Below are positions 25,263 through 33,819 of a stretch of DNA of 64,000 nt, in pieces. Each line of letters begins with the position of its first letter. Position 1 is the stretch's first letter. Below the pieces are notes generated by a model. The model was not told the origin of the DNA and searched no databases. It worked only from the letters and a program-made list of their open reading frames with translations. The DNA is taken from assembly GCA_047602645.1 (NCBI GenBank), contig JASGGU010000001.1:1-64000 (forward strand), read 5' to 3'. Both the position numbers and the translations under genes were made by a program. This stretch comes from JAEYFP01 sp047602645. GTDB taxonomy: Bacteria > Bacillota > Clostridia > Lachnospirales > Lachnospiraceae.

Positions 25263-27445
25263 TGTATAAAATCAAGGTAGTAACGAACGGAATTGAATAT
25301 CCACTGTATGAGCCTGCAGATGATAAATTACAGGTGATTGAGCCTGATGTGGAGCTTGAACTCAACACTACCGGCAAGATGACGTTTTCTGTACCGGACA
25401 GTAATCCGAATAAGCGGCATATTGTTCCTCTTGCGTCCGAATTCTATGCATATGACGGGGCAGAAGAAATATTTTGTGGTCGGATGGTGGGAAGTACAGA
25501 GGACTTTTATAATACAGGATCAGTTGAGTGCGAAGGCGAGTTTGCCTATCTGCTTGACAGTACGTTGAGGCCGTATGAATTCAGCGGCTCCATTATCGAA
25601 TTCATTGATATGGTACTGGATAACCACAATTCACAGGTCGAATTGAGAAAGCAGATCAGCAGGGGAAACGTTACCGTAGCAGATACCAATAATTATATTG
25701 CCCGCGAAAACAGCGCGTACTCTAATTCTCTTGAGGCGCTGCAGGAAAAGCTTGTCGGAACGCATGGGGGATACTTACACATACGCAAGGATACTGGTAA
25801 GCGGTATCTGGATTATGTTTATGACTATGGCGGTATTAATGACCAGATCATCCGGTTTGGGGAGAACTTGCTGGACATTAGCCGCTTTACGGATGCGAGC
25901 AGTGTGGTTACGGCATTGATACCTACCGGTGCGACAGTTAATTCTGAAGATGGAAGCAGCCGCGTCATAGATATTACGAGTGTAAACAATGGACTGGATT
26001 ACATTGTCAATCAGGATGGAGTAGATACATACGGGTATATTTGGGGGCATAAGGAGTGGGGGGACGTAACGCTCCCGGCAAATCTTTTGGCAAAGGCAAC
26101 TGTTTATCTGGAGGAGCAAATTGCCCTGCCTCTTACAATAGAGCTGTCTGCCGCCGATTTGCATTTAATTGATTCCGATATAAGTGCTTATAGATTTGGG
26201 TACTGGACACGGGTTAAATCGGTGCCTCACGACCTTGACAGACTTTTCTTGATAAATAAAATGCATATATCAATGCAGCATCCGGAGGAAAACACGCTGA
26301 CCCTTGGGAAGAAAGTGACGACGTCAACCGGAAATTCTGTAAAGAACATGAATGAAGTATCAGCCAGAGTGAACCAGACAGCAAAGCAGCTTTCCTCTGA
26401 AATTGTAGAAAAGATAAATAATGCAACCCAGCTTATCACCGGAGGCACTGGCGGGTATGTTATGATTGTGCAGGATCCTGACAAAAAACATCCGACAGAA
26501 ATACTGATTCTGAATGCGCCGGCAGCTGAGGATGCAACGAATGTTATCCGGTTTAATCAGAGCGGCATCGGGTTTTCTACTACCGGTATAAACGGGCCCT
26601 ACGCAAATGCCTGGACTATCGACGGTAATTTCCTTGCTGATTGCATTACAACTGGGGTACTGACTGTCGGAGGCACGAATGATTCTGTTTGGTTAAAGGT
26701 ATTGGATGCTTCGGGACAGGTGGTAGGTAAATTTTCAAAGGCTGGTCTCTATGCTATCGCCGGAACAATAGGCGGTTTCGGCATTGCAGAAAATCGAATA
26801 GGAAACGCCACTCTTGGACAGGGGCTTAACGGTATGCAGCTACTAACTGATGGATCCTTTGCTTTTTCCAAAACGCGTGGTAGCTCATGGGCGAGATTTA
26901 ATGGGGAGTTGCAGAACGGCACAATTCAATTATGGACAGCGGGAAGTACGCAAGGTGGAGGAGGCCTTGATGTATCTGGTGGTGCGCCGGGAGATAGCGG
27001 CGGGTGGATTCGCTGGGGATGGAGCGACGGTCAACGCAGTGATGGTTATTATGTATCATGGTACAGTGGGTCAGACAAACGGCTTAAAAAATATATCAAG
27101 TCTTTAGATCACAGTTTTGTGCGGCAATTTTTCAAACTTATCAATCCAGTACGATTTCAATATAAAAAGATTTCCAAAGCGGATACGAAAAAAATACATT
27201 TTGGAGTAATAGCGCAGGAAGTGGAGGAAGTCATGAAAACTCTCGGGATTACAGATCATGACTTTACGGAAGAAAAGGAGCTGCTTTATAAAACTAAGAC
27301 TGGAAGAGAAGTGAGAAAAAAGTACAATTATGTACACTATAGAGAACTGCATGGACTTGAAATAGCGGCAATCAAGGATATTTATGAGGAAGTTGAAAAT
27401 ATAAAAAAGCTAATAGGAGGAAATGAAAATGGTACCGGTAAATGA
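25262..27445 (+). CDS. Tail-associated (Tal) protein with C-terminal S74 chaperone domain
   Basis: A 727-residue tail tip protein starting at GTG 25262. Residues about 1-360 match the prophage endopeptidase tail (Tal/gp44) domain, with ITSVNNGLDYIVNQDGVDTYGYIWG and the LTLGKKVTTSTGNSVKNMNEVS linker. A receptor-facing middle section follows (TNVIRFNQSGIGFSTTGINGPYANAWTIDG). The C-terminal 130 residues are an intramolecular chaperone of the peptidase S74 type. SDKRLKKYIK near 606 carries the self-cleaving Ser and Lys, and HFGVIAQEVEEV follows. The chaperone trimerises the fibre and then cuts itself off. Confidence 0.87.
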   Translation: MYKIKVVTNGIEYPLYEPADDKLQVIEPDVELELNTTGKMTFSVPDSNPNKRHIVPLASEFYAYDGAEEIFCGRMVGSTEDFYNTGSVECEGEFAYLLDSTLRPYEFSGSIIEFIDMVLDNHNSQVELRKQISRGNVTVADTNNYIARENSAYSNSLEALQEKLVGTHGGYLHIRKDTGKRYLDYVYDYGGINDQIIRFGENLLDISRFTDASSVVTALIPTGATVNSEDGSSRVIDITSVNNGLDYIVNQDGVDTYGYIWGHKEWGDVTLPANLLAKATVYLEEQIALPLTIELSAADLHLIDSDISAYRFGYWTRVKSVPHDLDRLFLINKMHISMQHPEENTLTLGKKVTTSTGNSVKNMNEVSARVNQTAKQLSSEIVEKINNATQLITGGTGGYVMIVQDPDKKHPTEILILNAPAAEDATNVIRFNQSGIGFSTTGINGPYANAWTIDGNFLADCITTGVLTVGGTNDSVWLKVLDASGQVVGKFSKAGLYAIAGTIGGFGIAENRIGNATLGQGLNGMQLLTDGSFAFSKTRGSSWARFNGELQNGTIQLWTAGSTQGGGGLDVSGGAPGDSGGWIRWGWSDGQRSDGYYVSWYSGSDKRLKKYIKSLDHSFVRQFFKLINPVRFQYKKISKADTKKIHFGVIAQEVEEVMKTLGITDHDFTEEKELLYKTKTGREVRKKYNYVHYRELHGLEIAAIKDIYEEVENIKKLIGGNENGTGK

Positions 27446-28448
27446 AGCTTTGGAAGCAATATTAAATGCCGTTTACGGTAAAGATGTAAGGCAGGCACTG
27501 CATGATGGCTTATATCAAGTTAATCGAAATGCGAATCTGGCTGTACAAACGGCAAGGGCTATAGGAGTAGGGACATTGATTATTGAGGAGTCCAGCCCTT
27601 CAGGTAACTATGTGATCGATAATCTGTACTTAAACAATGCGACTTGGGACCTGTGGAAATGTACAGGCGATGCTTGGGAACTGCAGGGCAATATAAAAGG
27701 CGCAGAAGGGGATCCCGGTGATTCGGGTGAACCCGGAGCGCCGGGAACTAACGGCACAAATGCCTATGTCCATATCCGGTATTCCACTGCTTCCGACGGT
27801 ACCGGTTTTGTAGCGACACCGTCAGCGGCAACAAAATATATCGGCATCTACGCTGGTACCAGTGCTGCAGCTCCTGCGGATAAAACTGCTTACGCATGGT
27901 CTAAATACGTCGGAGACAGCGGTACCGGCTCCGGAGATATGCAGAAGAGTGTTTATGACACAGACGACGACGGCAAGGTGGATGCCGCAGAGGATGCAGA
28001 TAAGCTCGGCGGGCAGCTGCCGGAGTATTACCAGACGGCTCTTGACGATGCAACTACAACTACTGCTGGAAAGATGTCTGCCGCCGACAAGGAAAAGTTG
28101 GACGGCATAGCGGACAATGCAAACAACTACAGCCTGCCGTCGGCCAGCTCCTCTGTAAAGGGAGGAATAAAGGTTGGTGCTGGTCTTGAGATGGCTGAGG
28201 ACGGGGAGACGCTTACTATATCTGTAAACGAGACTATGCTGACAAAGACGCTGACAGCGAGTGAAACGTCCATTACATTTACGGATGATGTGATAGTTAC
28301 AGGTAATACAGTAAAGATAGGAATCGAAACATCTGTACTGGGTCTTAACTATACAGAGGGCACGATCAGTACAGGTAGCTTAGTGCTTACATATCCGGCA
28401 CAGGCTACAGATACAACAATTTGGATAACCATTAAGGAGGTAGATTAA
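27429..28448 (+). CDS. Tail fibre/baseplate protein with collagen-like tract
   Basis: A 339-residue protein; I use ATG 27429, eight bases behind AGGAGG, instead of ATG 27423. The N-terminal 100 residues (EALEAILNAVYGKDVRQALHDGLY) are the usual baseplate-binding domain. A short Gly-x-y tract follows (GDPGDSGEPGAPGTNG), then DTDDDGKVDAAEDADKL, which looks like a calcium-binding loop, and repeated units ATTTTAGKMSAADKEKLDGI seen in many phage fibres. It should contribute to host binding. Confidence 0.83.
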   Translation: MVPVNEALEAILNAVYGKDVRQALHDGLYQVNRNANLAVQTARAIGVGTLIIEESSPSGNYVIDNLYLNNATWDLWKCTGDAWELQGNIKGAEGDPGDSGEPGAPGTNGTNAYVHIRYSTASDGTGFVATPSAATKYIGIYAGTSAAAPADKTAYAWSKYVGDSGTGSGDMQKSVYDTDDDGKVDAAEDADKLGGQLPEYYQTALDDATTTTAGKMSAADKEKLDGIADNANNYSLPSASSSVKGGIKVGAGLEMAEDGETLTISVNETMLTKTLTASETSITFTDDVIVTGNTVKIGIETSVLGLNYTEGTISTGSLVLTYPAQATDTTIWITIKEVD

Positions 28449-28787
28449 ATGGCACGTTTTGTAAGTGTAAAAAGCGATGGCGGTGGATTAGAAAAAAAAA
28501 TAGTAAAAAGGCGCTATGGATTACCTAACGTAACAAATACGGGCAACCAGACATATACAAATACCGTTGACTTAAAAAGTATTCCAAATTGGGAAAAGCT
28601 TACGGTTACAAATAACATGATCCCAACTTATTCTTTTTATGGAGCAAATGGAAATCTACAATCTATAAGCATAGCACTAAACTATAATAATACTACTGGG
28701 ATTTTAACAGCTACGACAACGGTAGCATACGGTACTGCTGGAACTACAGGAATATATATGTACGTTGATGTTTTTACAGCGGAATAA
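28449..28787 (+). CDS. Small tail-module protein, function unknown
   Basis: A 112-residue protein starting at ATG 28449 directly behind the fibre gene, with GGAGG upstream. It is rich in Asn, Thr and Tyr, with a beta-strand pattern (NTGNQTYTNTVDLKSIPNWEKLTV), suggesting a fibre tip or accessory. No family was recognised. Confidence 0.6.
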   Translation: MARFVSVKSDGGGLEKKIVKRRYGLPNVTNTGNQTYTNTVDLKSIPNWEKLTVTNNMIPTYSFYGANGNLQSISIALNYNNTTGILTATTTVAYGTAGTTGIYMYVDVFTAE

Positions 28788-28859
28788 CCTGAAAATAATT
28801 ACATGTCACTAGAAAGGCTAGTGTAAAATTTTATTCGGATAATGGAAAATAAATAAAAA

Positions 28860-28925
28860 GAGAACACCACTTTGTGATAAAGTATTTAGCGACTAAACTA
28901 ATACAAACAAAGGATAGGTGTTCTC
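28860..28925. repeat. Inverted repeat before the IS fragment
   Basis: AGAGAACACC (28860-28869) and GGTGTTCTCT (28916-28925) are perfect 10-bp inverted repeats 46 bp apart, directly upstream of the transposase fragment. It may be the structured left end of an ISLre2-type element. Confidence 0.6.
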
Positions 28926-28926
28926 T

Positions 28927-29139
28927 ATGATTAACAGTATAAGATATTTTGAAGAAGAAAGCATTAACAGATTTGAAAAATTAGAAGATGATTTTATGAA
29001 GGAGCCATTAAAGATGGCGGAGTATGTCATCGGTCTGACAGCCGAGCTACATAACCTTGGGTTACGCATGATTCAGGAGTCATTGGAAAGTATGGATATC
29101 ATGTTACAAAAAAGTCCAATCCGATTAAAACTATGCTAA
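28927..29139 (+). pseudogene. ISLre2-family transposase, N-terminal fragment
   Basis: Seventy residues starting at ATG 28927 read INSIRYFEEESINRFEKLED and MAEYVIGLTAELHNLGLRMI, then ESLESMDIMLQKSPIR, the N-terminus of ISLre2 transposases (normally over 400 residues). The frame stops soon after, and no later part is seen. It marks an insertion at the left edge of the cargo island. The gap from here to 29348 contains only the promoter described next. Confidence 0.75.
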
Positions 29140-29197
29140 TCATTATAAAGATTTTAGCATTACATATAGATTAAGTTGCAAAGTGTATATTGTTAAA

Positions 29198-29257
29198 GGG
29201 AATATAGAGAATATTTAAAGTATTGGTATATATTTCCTTGTAACGATATGCTATAAT
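29198..29257 (+). promoter_or_regulatory. Cargo promoter A (extended -10), upstream of MBOAT gene
   Basis: TATGCTATAAT with TATAAT at 29252-29257 is an extended -10 promoter. The 60 bp around it, including TATATATTTCCTTGTAAC, recur with few changes at 32161-32220. The long 5' untranslated stretch to 29348 has no other feature. Confidence 0.65.
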
Positions 29258-29348
29258 TAAGGAATTATGATATGAAGTCAAGCAAGTTAGAAACAGAAAA
29301 TATTAGAAATAAAAGTAATCTTACAATAGGGAAGGAATATAAATTTAA

Positions 29349-30770
29349 ATGATATTTTCAAGTGTATTGTTTTTGTTTGCTTTTCTGCCAGTTGTAATCG
29401 CGCTTTATTACTTGTCAGATGAAAAATATAGAAACGGTGTCTTATTGGTTGCTAGCCTGTTATTCTATGCATATAGCGAACCGAAATTCATATTTGTAAT
29501 GATGATTTCTGTCGCATTGAATTATATATTCGCTTTGTGGATGGATAAAAGCGTTGTGGATAGCTGGAGAAAAATTATCCTAATTTTATCACTTATGTGG
29601 AATATCGGTATTTTATTTATTTACAAATATCTAGATTTCAGTATTACAATCAGTAATGATTTGTTAAAAAGCAATTGTAGTCCAGCTGGGATTATTTTAC
29701 CGATTGGTATTTCGTTTTTTACATTTCAGATCATTTCGTATGAGATCGATGTATACAGAAAAGCTGTTCCTGTTCAGCATAATATATGGATTCTGGAATT
29801 ATATATTTCTTTTTTCCCGAAATTGAGCGCAGGTCCTATTGTAAGATATCACACGTTTGAGAAACAGATTCAAAACAGAAGCGTTAATTGGGACCTATTC
29901 GGAGCAGGGGCAAAAAGGTTGCTTTGCGGTTTGTGTAAAAAAGTGATATTAGCAAACAATCTTTCGATTGTTGCGGAGAAGGCGTTTGCTGATCACAATT
30001 ATGCAGAAAAACCGGTGTTACTTGCTTGGCTTGGTGCAATTTGTTTTTCACTACGGATTTTCTACGACTTTTCCGGATATTCAGATATGGCGATTGGTCT
30101 TGGTAAAATGTTTGGTTTTGAATTTGAGGAAAACTTCAACTATCCGTATATTTCCAAGACAGTAACGGAATTCTGGAGGAGATGGCATATTTCTCTTGGA
30201 AGGTGGTTCAGAGACTATGTATACATTCCGCTTGGTGGTTCCCATTGCAGTACAATACGTCATATATTTAATCTTTTCCTTGTATGGTTGTTGACGGGGA
30301 TCTGGCACGGCGCGAACTATACGTTTATTGTGTGGGGACTTTCTTATTTTGTATTGCAGATTATAGAAAAGTATTTGATACATCCTGAAGAACAAAAATG
30401 GCCACTTCGCAATGTTTGGCAGATACTGACGTTGCTTTTTGTAATATTCGAGTGGGTGATTTTTTATTCTGATAGTCTTGCTAATGGGATTCGTTATTGT
30501 TTATCCATGTTCGGATTTTATTATGGAAATGCGTTTTTCGATAGCAGTATTTATGTCCTGATACGTGAATATGGGTGGTATATAGTGATGGCAGTTTTGT
30601 TTTCTGCTCCAGTGGGTCCCTATTTCGAAAAGAAACTTGCCGGATTGAAACGGGGCGGAAAGATTTTGGAACAAGTGGTCGTTCCACTTATATATGTATT
30701 TGGATTTATATGGTCAATTTCATTTTTAGCATTAGGTGCACACAACCCATTCCTATATTTTAAATTTTAA
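29349..30770 (+). CDS. MBOAT O-acyltransferase (AlgI/DltB-like), prophage cargo
   Basis: A 473-residue polytopic membrane protein of the membrane-bound O-acyltransferase family. The N-terminal MIFSSVLFLFAFLPVVIALYY, central SAGPIVRYHTFEKQ and YSDMAIGLGKMFGF, then EFWRRWHISLGRWFRDYVYIPLGG and TGIWHGANYTF with the catalytic His are all present. It should pass an acyl group, probably acetyl, across the membrane to its partner encoded 12 bp downstream, for O-acetylation of a surface glycan. It is AT-rich, lies between tail and lysis genes, and has its own promoter, so it is cargo rather than phage structure. Confidence 0.9.
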   Translation: MIFSSVLFLFAFLPVVIALYYLSDEKYRNGVLLVASLLFYAYSEPKFIFVMMISVALNYIFALWMDKSVVDSWRKIILILSLMWNIGILFIYKYLDFSITISNDLLKSNCSPAGIILPIGISFFTFQIISYEIDVYRKAVPVQHNIWILELYISFFPKLSAGPIVRYHTFEKQIQNRSVNWDLFGAGAKRLLCGLCKKVILANNLSIVAEKAFADHNYAEKPVLLAWLGAICFSLRIFYDFSGYSDMAIGLGKMFGFEFEENFNYPYISKTVTEFWRRWHISLGRWFRDYVYIPLGGSHCSTIRHIFNLFLVWLLTGIWHGANYTFIVWGLSYFVLQIIEKYLIHPEEQKWPLRNVWQILTLLFVIFEWVIFYSDSLANGIRYCLSMFGFYYGNAFFDSSIYVLIREYGWYIVMAVLFSAPVGPYFEKKLAGLKRGGKILEQVVVPLIYVFGFIWSISFLALGAHNPFLYFKF

Positions 30771-30782
30771 CAGGTGTTAGCT

Positions 30783-31940
30783 ATGAAAAAAGTAAATCAA
30801 AATGTAGTATTTGGAACTATTTTTTTAATAATTATATATGTGACGGCAGTTATCAGCAATTACCGAATCATAAACTATTATATGCAGGATGTCGTTATAA
30901 ATGAAGATATCAATAGTTCAGATCATCCATTTGAAGCTGCTTATACGGCAAATTTGTTTGGAAAAGCAGAATATATTGATTTCAATGGTGCTTTGCGTAC
31001 AGTTCTTGGGCAAAGAGAAATGAATGGTGTTTTGAAATTGAATAATGGATATCTGGTACAGACTATTAAGCTGGAAAATCAGGAACAACTTGCTGGGCGT
31101 GCACAAAAAACTGCTGAATTAGACAAATATTTAGAAAAAAGAGGAATTGATTTTTTATATGTCTCAACTCCATATACAGTTAGTAAATATGATTCGCAAC
31201 TTCCTGCCGGAGAGGAGGATTACGGAAATGAAAATATAGATATTTTTTTAAATGAGTTAACGAAAAGAAATGTTGAATGCTTTGATTTGCGTGAATCCAT
31301 GAAGGAAGAGAGGAAAGACCAATATGATTATTTCTTTAAAACGGATCATCATTGGACTCCGGAAGGTGGCTTTTTAGCATATAAAATGATCTGTGAGTAT
31401 ATGCAGGAAAACCTAGAATATAAAATACCTAAAAAGGTAATGCAATTAGAATCCTATAATATTGTTCCGTATAGAAATTTGTATCTCGGTTCCAATGGAC
31501 AACGGACAGGCTCTCTTTTCAATGGAAATGATAATTTTGATTTGATAGAACCGAAATTTGAAACAAATCTTATCAGAGAATCAGACAAAAAGGAGGGTTC
31601 TTTTCAGGAAGTTTTGATTAATCATAATCCATTAAGTTCAAAAAAACTGAACTCAAAATATGTTTATGATGAAGTTTATAAAAATGCTTTAGAAGATTGG
31701 GAAAATAAAAATAGTTTGTGTGATAAAAAAATACTTATGATATGTGATTCTATGGGGGAAGCAGTAAATCCATATTTTATTATTACCTTTTCAGAAGTAA
31801 AAACAGCAAGCGCATATGCACCTTCTCAGAAGCTATCGCTTCAATTTATTGAAGAATATCAGCCAGATCTTGTAATACTGATGCAGTATCCATTATTACT
31901 AGGATATGATGATTCATATGATTTTGGAATAAATAATTAA
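30783..31940 (+). CDS. DHHW/AlgJ-AlgX-like SGNH acetyltransferase partner
   Basis: A 385-residue protein starting at ATG 30783 behind AGGTG. One N-terminal membrane helix (about 8-28) anchors an extracytoplasmic SGNH-like domain. The hallmark YFFKTDHHWTPEGGFLAY near residue 185 gives the Asp-His pair, and MICDSMGEAVNPYF near 323-336 carries the Ser block. DHHW proteins pair with MBOAT proteins in glycan O-acetylation. The gene follows the MBOAT gene by 12 bp and is followed by a terminator in the 112-bp repeat. Confidence 0.87.
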   Translation: MKKVNQNVVFGTIFLIIIYVTAVISNYRIINYYMQDVVINEDINSSDHPFEAAYTANLFGKAEYIDFNGALRTVLGQREMNGVLKLNNGYLVQTIKLENQEQLAGRAQKTAELDKYLEKRGIDFLYVSTPYTVSKYDSQLPAGEEDYGNENIDIFLNELTKRNVECFDLRESMKEERKDQYDYFFKTDHHWTPEGGFLAYKMICEYMQENLEYKIPKKVMQLESYNIVPYRNLYLGSNGQRTGSLFNGNDNFDLIEPKFETNLIRESDKKEGSFQEVLINHNPLSSKKLNSKYVYDEVYKNALEDWENKNSLCDKKILMICDSMGEAVNPYFIITFSEVKTASAYAPSQKLSLQFIEEYQPDLVILMQYPLLLGYDDSYDFGINN

Positions 31941-31962
31941 TAATATGAACAGTAACAGATAG

Positions 31963-32074
31963 AATTAACCAAATATGACCGCATGCGGATTGGCGTGTGC
32001 GCAGGACCAAACGGGGTCAGACATCTATAACGGGTGTCTGGCTCCTTTTTGTTTTTGAGGAGGTGAGGACATGT
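31963..32074 (+). repeat. 112-bp direct repeat, copy 1, with terminator
   Basis: It matches 33614-33725 with 5 mismatches in 112 bp. It contains a CCGCATGCGG palindrome, a terminator (GGGGTCAGACA 32013-32023 with TGTCTGGCTCC 32035-32045, then TTTTTGTTTTT) and GAGGAGGTGAGGAC before an ATG at 32071 that opens only a 14-codon frame. The two copies flank the 32252-33604 gene. Confidence 0.85.
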
Positions 32075-32160
32075 ACAATCTGGATCAACTTCGGGAACGA
32101 CATTTACAAATGTAGTTGCTAATACAGCTTATTGTACAACAAAGGTATATCTCGTAATTG

Positions 32161-32220
32161 GAGATATAGAAAATATTTAAACATGATGGTATATATTTCC
32201 TTGTAACAATATGTTATAAT
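32161..32220 (+). promoter_or_regulatory. Cargo promoter B (extended -10)
   Basis: TATGTTATAAT-type sequence (ATGTTATAAT, TATAAT at 32215-32220) preceded by the same TATATATTTCCTTGTAAC block as promoter A. It drives the membrane protein gene at 32252, whose GGGGGG ribosome site follows. Confidence 0.65.
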
Positions 32221-32251
32221 ATGGTAAATATTAAAAATGGGGGGATGAAAA

Positions 32252-33604
32252 ATGAGAAAATATATAAATAAAATTGCAATTCTACTAGCTGTAATTGGGA
32301 CTTTAATACTATTTATGGTGTTTTCTCTATTCGTCCCCCAAAGCCTGATCACTGAAAATGTAAAGGAATCCGTAGCACTCATTGAGCATGAGGGTATGTA
32401 CCCATCATTTATACAGAGCATAAATAGCAAGGGAATTATTGAGAGTCGACCGCGAAATAATCAGATAAACTTTTATGACAACTGGTCAGATGCAACATTT
32501 TTGAATATTGCTTACACAAGAACAGAAACCGGTCCCTTAAAGATGGCTATGGCGAATTACTACAACCATGATGAAACCGATGAGGATTTCCCAGCGTTAT
32601 CCGGATTGCAGAAGGCCATTGAAGGGGAGAAAGTGGCAATAGGTGAGATCGGTAGGTACTGGATTGGAATTATTCCGGTACTGCGTATATTGCTTATAGT
32701 ATTCAATCTGGGTGAAATTCGGTTGCTACTATTTGTGACAGGGATTGTACTATTCCTATATACGTATGTCGCAATGAAAGACAGGCTAGGCATAAAGATA
32801 GCCAATTCTTTCGCCATAGCGTATGTATTATGCGGGGGAATAATTAATATTACATGTTTAGCTTTTTCGACGGACCACATTCTTATGCTCTCAATGTGTC
32901 TGTTACTACTAAAAAAAACAGAGATAAAAGAAGAGTGGTTTTACTGGGTACTTGTTGGAATGCTCACTTTCTTGTTAAATTTCTGGTCCATGCCTCTTAT
33001 CACTTTAGGAATACCATTGGTTATAAAATGCCTATTACTGATAAAGGAAAAGACAGAGGAAAAGAACATATTTAAAAAGACTTTTATTAATAGCGCTATC
33101 TGGCTTGTGGGGATTGTTTCTGCTATTGTGGTAAAACAGGTTATATGCTTTCTTTTATTCAAATCCGTGGCGGGCGTGAATCAGGCAAAGCATTGGGGTG
33201 GAGATACATTAGATATTGTGGGCAGGCTAAAGCTTGTGTTGTGGTGTGTGGAAGGTCTCCTGCTGGAGAAAATGACATTTATTGCAGGCATTACTCTTCT
33301 TATCATAATAGTTGCTTCATTAATTAAAAATAGAATTAATCCGTTAAGGCTGCATGCTGGACAGAGGACTTTGCTATTTATATCTATTTATCCAATTGCA
33401 TGGTATTTTGTTACGGCAGCTCACACAGTCCACGGTTTTGATAAACTAATGCTAATGGTAAGTATTTTTTCCTTGCTGTCATTCGCATCAATTTATACAG
33501 AAAGAGAAGCCGTGAAGAGTGATATTCGGGCAAGTAATTCAAAACATGGATTCTTTAAGAGGCCAGCAATAGTTTCTACGGCAAAACTGGGAAGGACAGA
33601 ATAG
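32252..33604 (+). CDS. Polytopic membrane protein, GT-C/Gtr-like, prophage cargo
   Basis: A 450-residue protein with an N-terminal membrane helix (8-32), an extracytoplasmic loop of about 110 residues (ESRPRNNQINFYDNWSDATF, then RYWIGIIPVLRILL) and about nine further hydrophobic segments. The layout resembles GT-C glycosyltransferases and phage-encoded serotype-converting Gtr proteins, but no signature proves it. It is AT-rich, stands alone between two direct repeats, and has its own promoter and terminator. Most likely it alters a surface polymer of the lysogen. Confidence 0.65.
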   Translation: MRKYINKIAILLAVIGTLILFMVFSLFVPQSLITENVKESVALIEHEGMYPSFIQSINSKGIIESRPRNNQINFYDNWSDATFLNIAYTRTETGPLKMAMANYYNHDETDEDFPALSGLQKAIEGEKVAIGEIGRYWIGIIPVLRILLIVFNLGEIRLLLFVTGIVLFLYTYVAMKDRLGIKIANSFAIAYVLCGGIINITCLAFSTDHILMLSMCLLLLKKTEIKEEWFYWVLVGMLTFLLNFWSMPLITLGIPLVIKCLLLIKEKTEEKNIFKKTFINSAIWLVGIVSAIVVKQVICFLLFKSVAGVNQAKHWGGDTLDIVGRLKLVLWCVEGLLLEKMTFIAGITLLIIIVASLIKNRINPLRLHAGQRTLLFISIYPIAWYFVTAAHTVHGFDKLMLMVSIFSLLSFASIYTEREAVKSDIRASNSKHGFFKRPAIVSTAKLGRTE

Positions 33605-33613
33605 TTTTACAAT

Positions 33614-33725
33614 AATTAAACAAATATGACCGCATGCGGATTGGCGTGTGCGCAGGACTAATTGGGGTCAGACATCTATAACGGGTGTCTGGCTCCTTTT
33701 TGTTTTTGGGGAGGTGAGGACATGT
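33614..33725 (+). repeat. 112-bp direct repeat, copy 2, with terminator
   Basis: Second copy of 31963-32074, with the terminator at 33664-33696 (GGGGTCAGACA/TGTCTGGCTCC, then T run). The GAGGTGAGGAC ribosome site at its end here serves the GTG of the 31-codon gene at 33724. Confidence 0.85.
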
Positions 33726-33819
33726 GGAGGTAATAAGAGCAGGGGATGTAACGGGTTATGACGACGCAGAAATTATAGAACCAATGGAAACAGAAAATCA
33801 AAGGGAGGAAGAAAGATGA
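33724..33819 (+). CDS. 31-residue phage protein coupled to the holin
   Basis: A short frame from GTG 33724, five bases behind GAGGTGAGGAC. It begins MEVIRAGDVTGYDDAE and is very acidic. Its stop overlaps the holin start (ATGA), so translation is coupled. It sits where XkdX-like small proteins occur in related phages; no function can be assigned. Confidence 0.55.
   Translation: MEVIRAGDVTGYDDAEIIEPMETENQREEER

Noticed and set aside
32071..32115. 14-codon frame behind a strong ribosome site in repeat copy 1
   Set aside because: Too short to support as a gene; it probably is the broken counterpart of the 31-codon gene that follows repeat copy 2.
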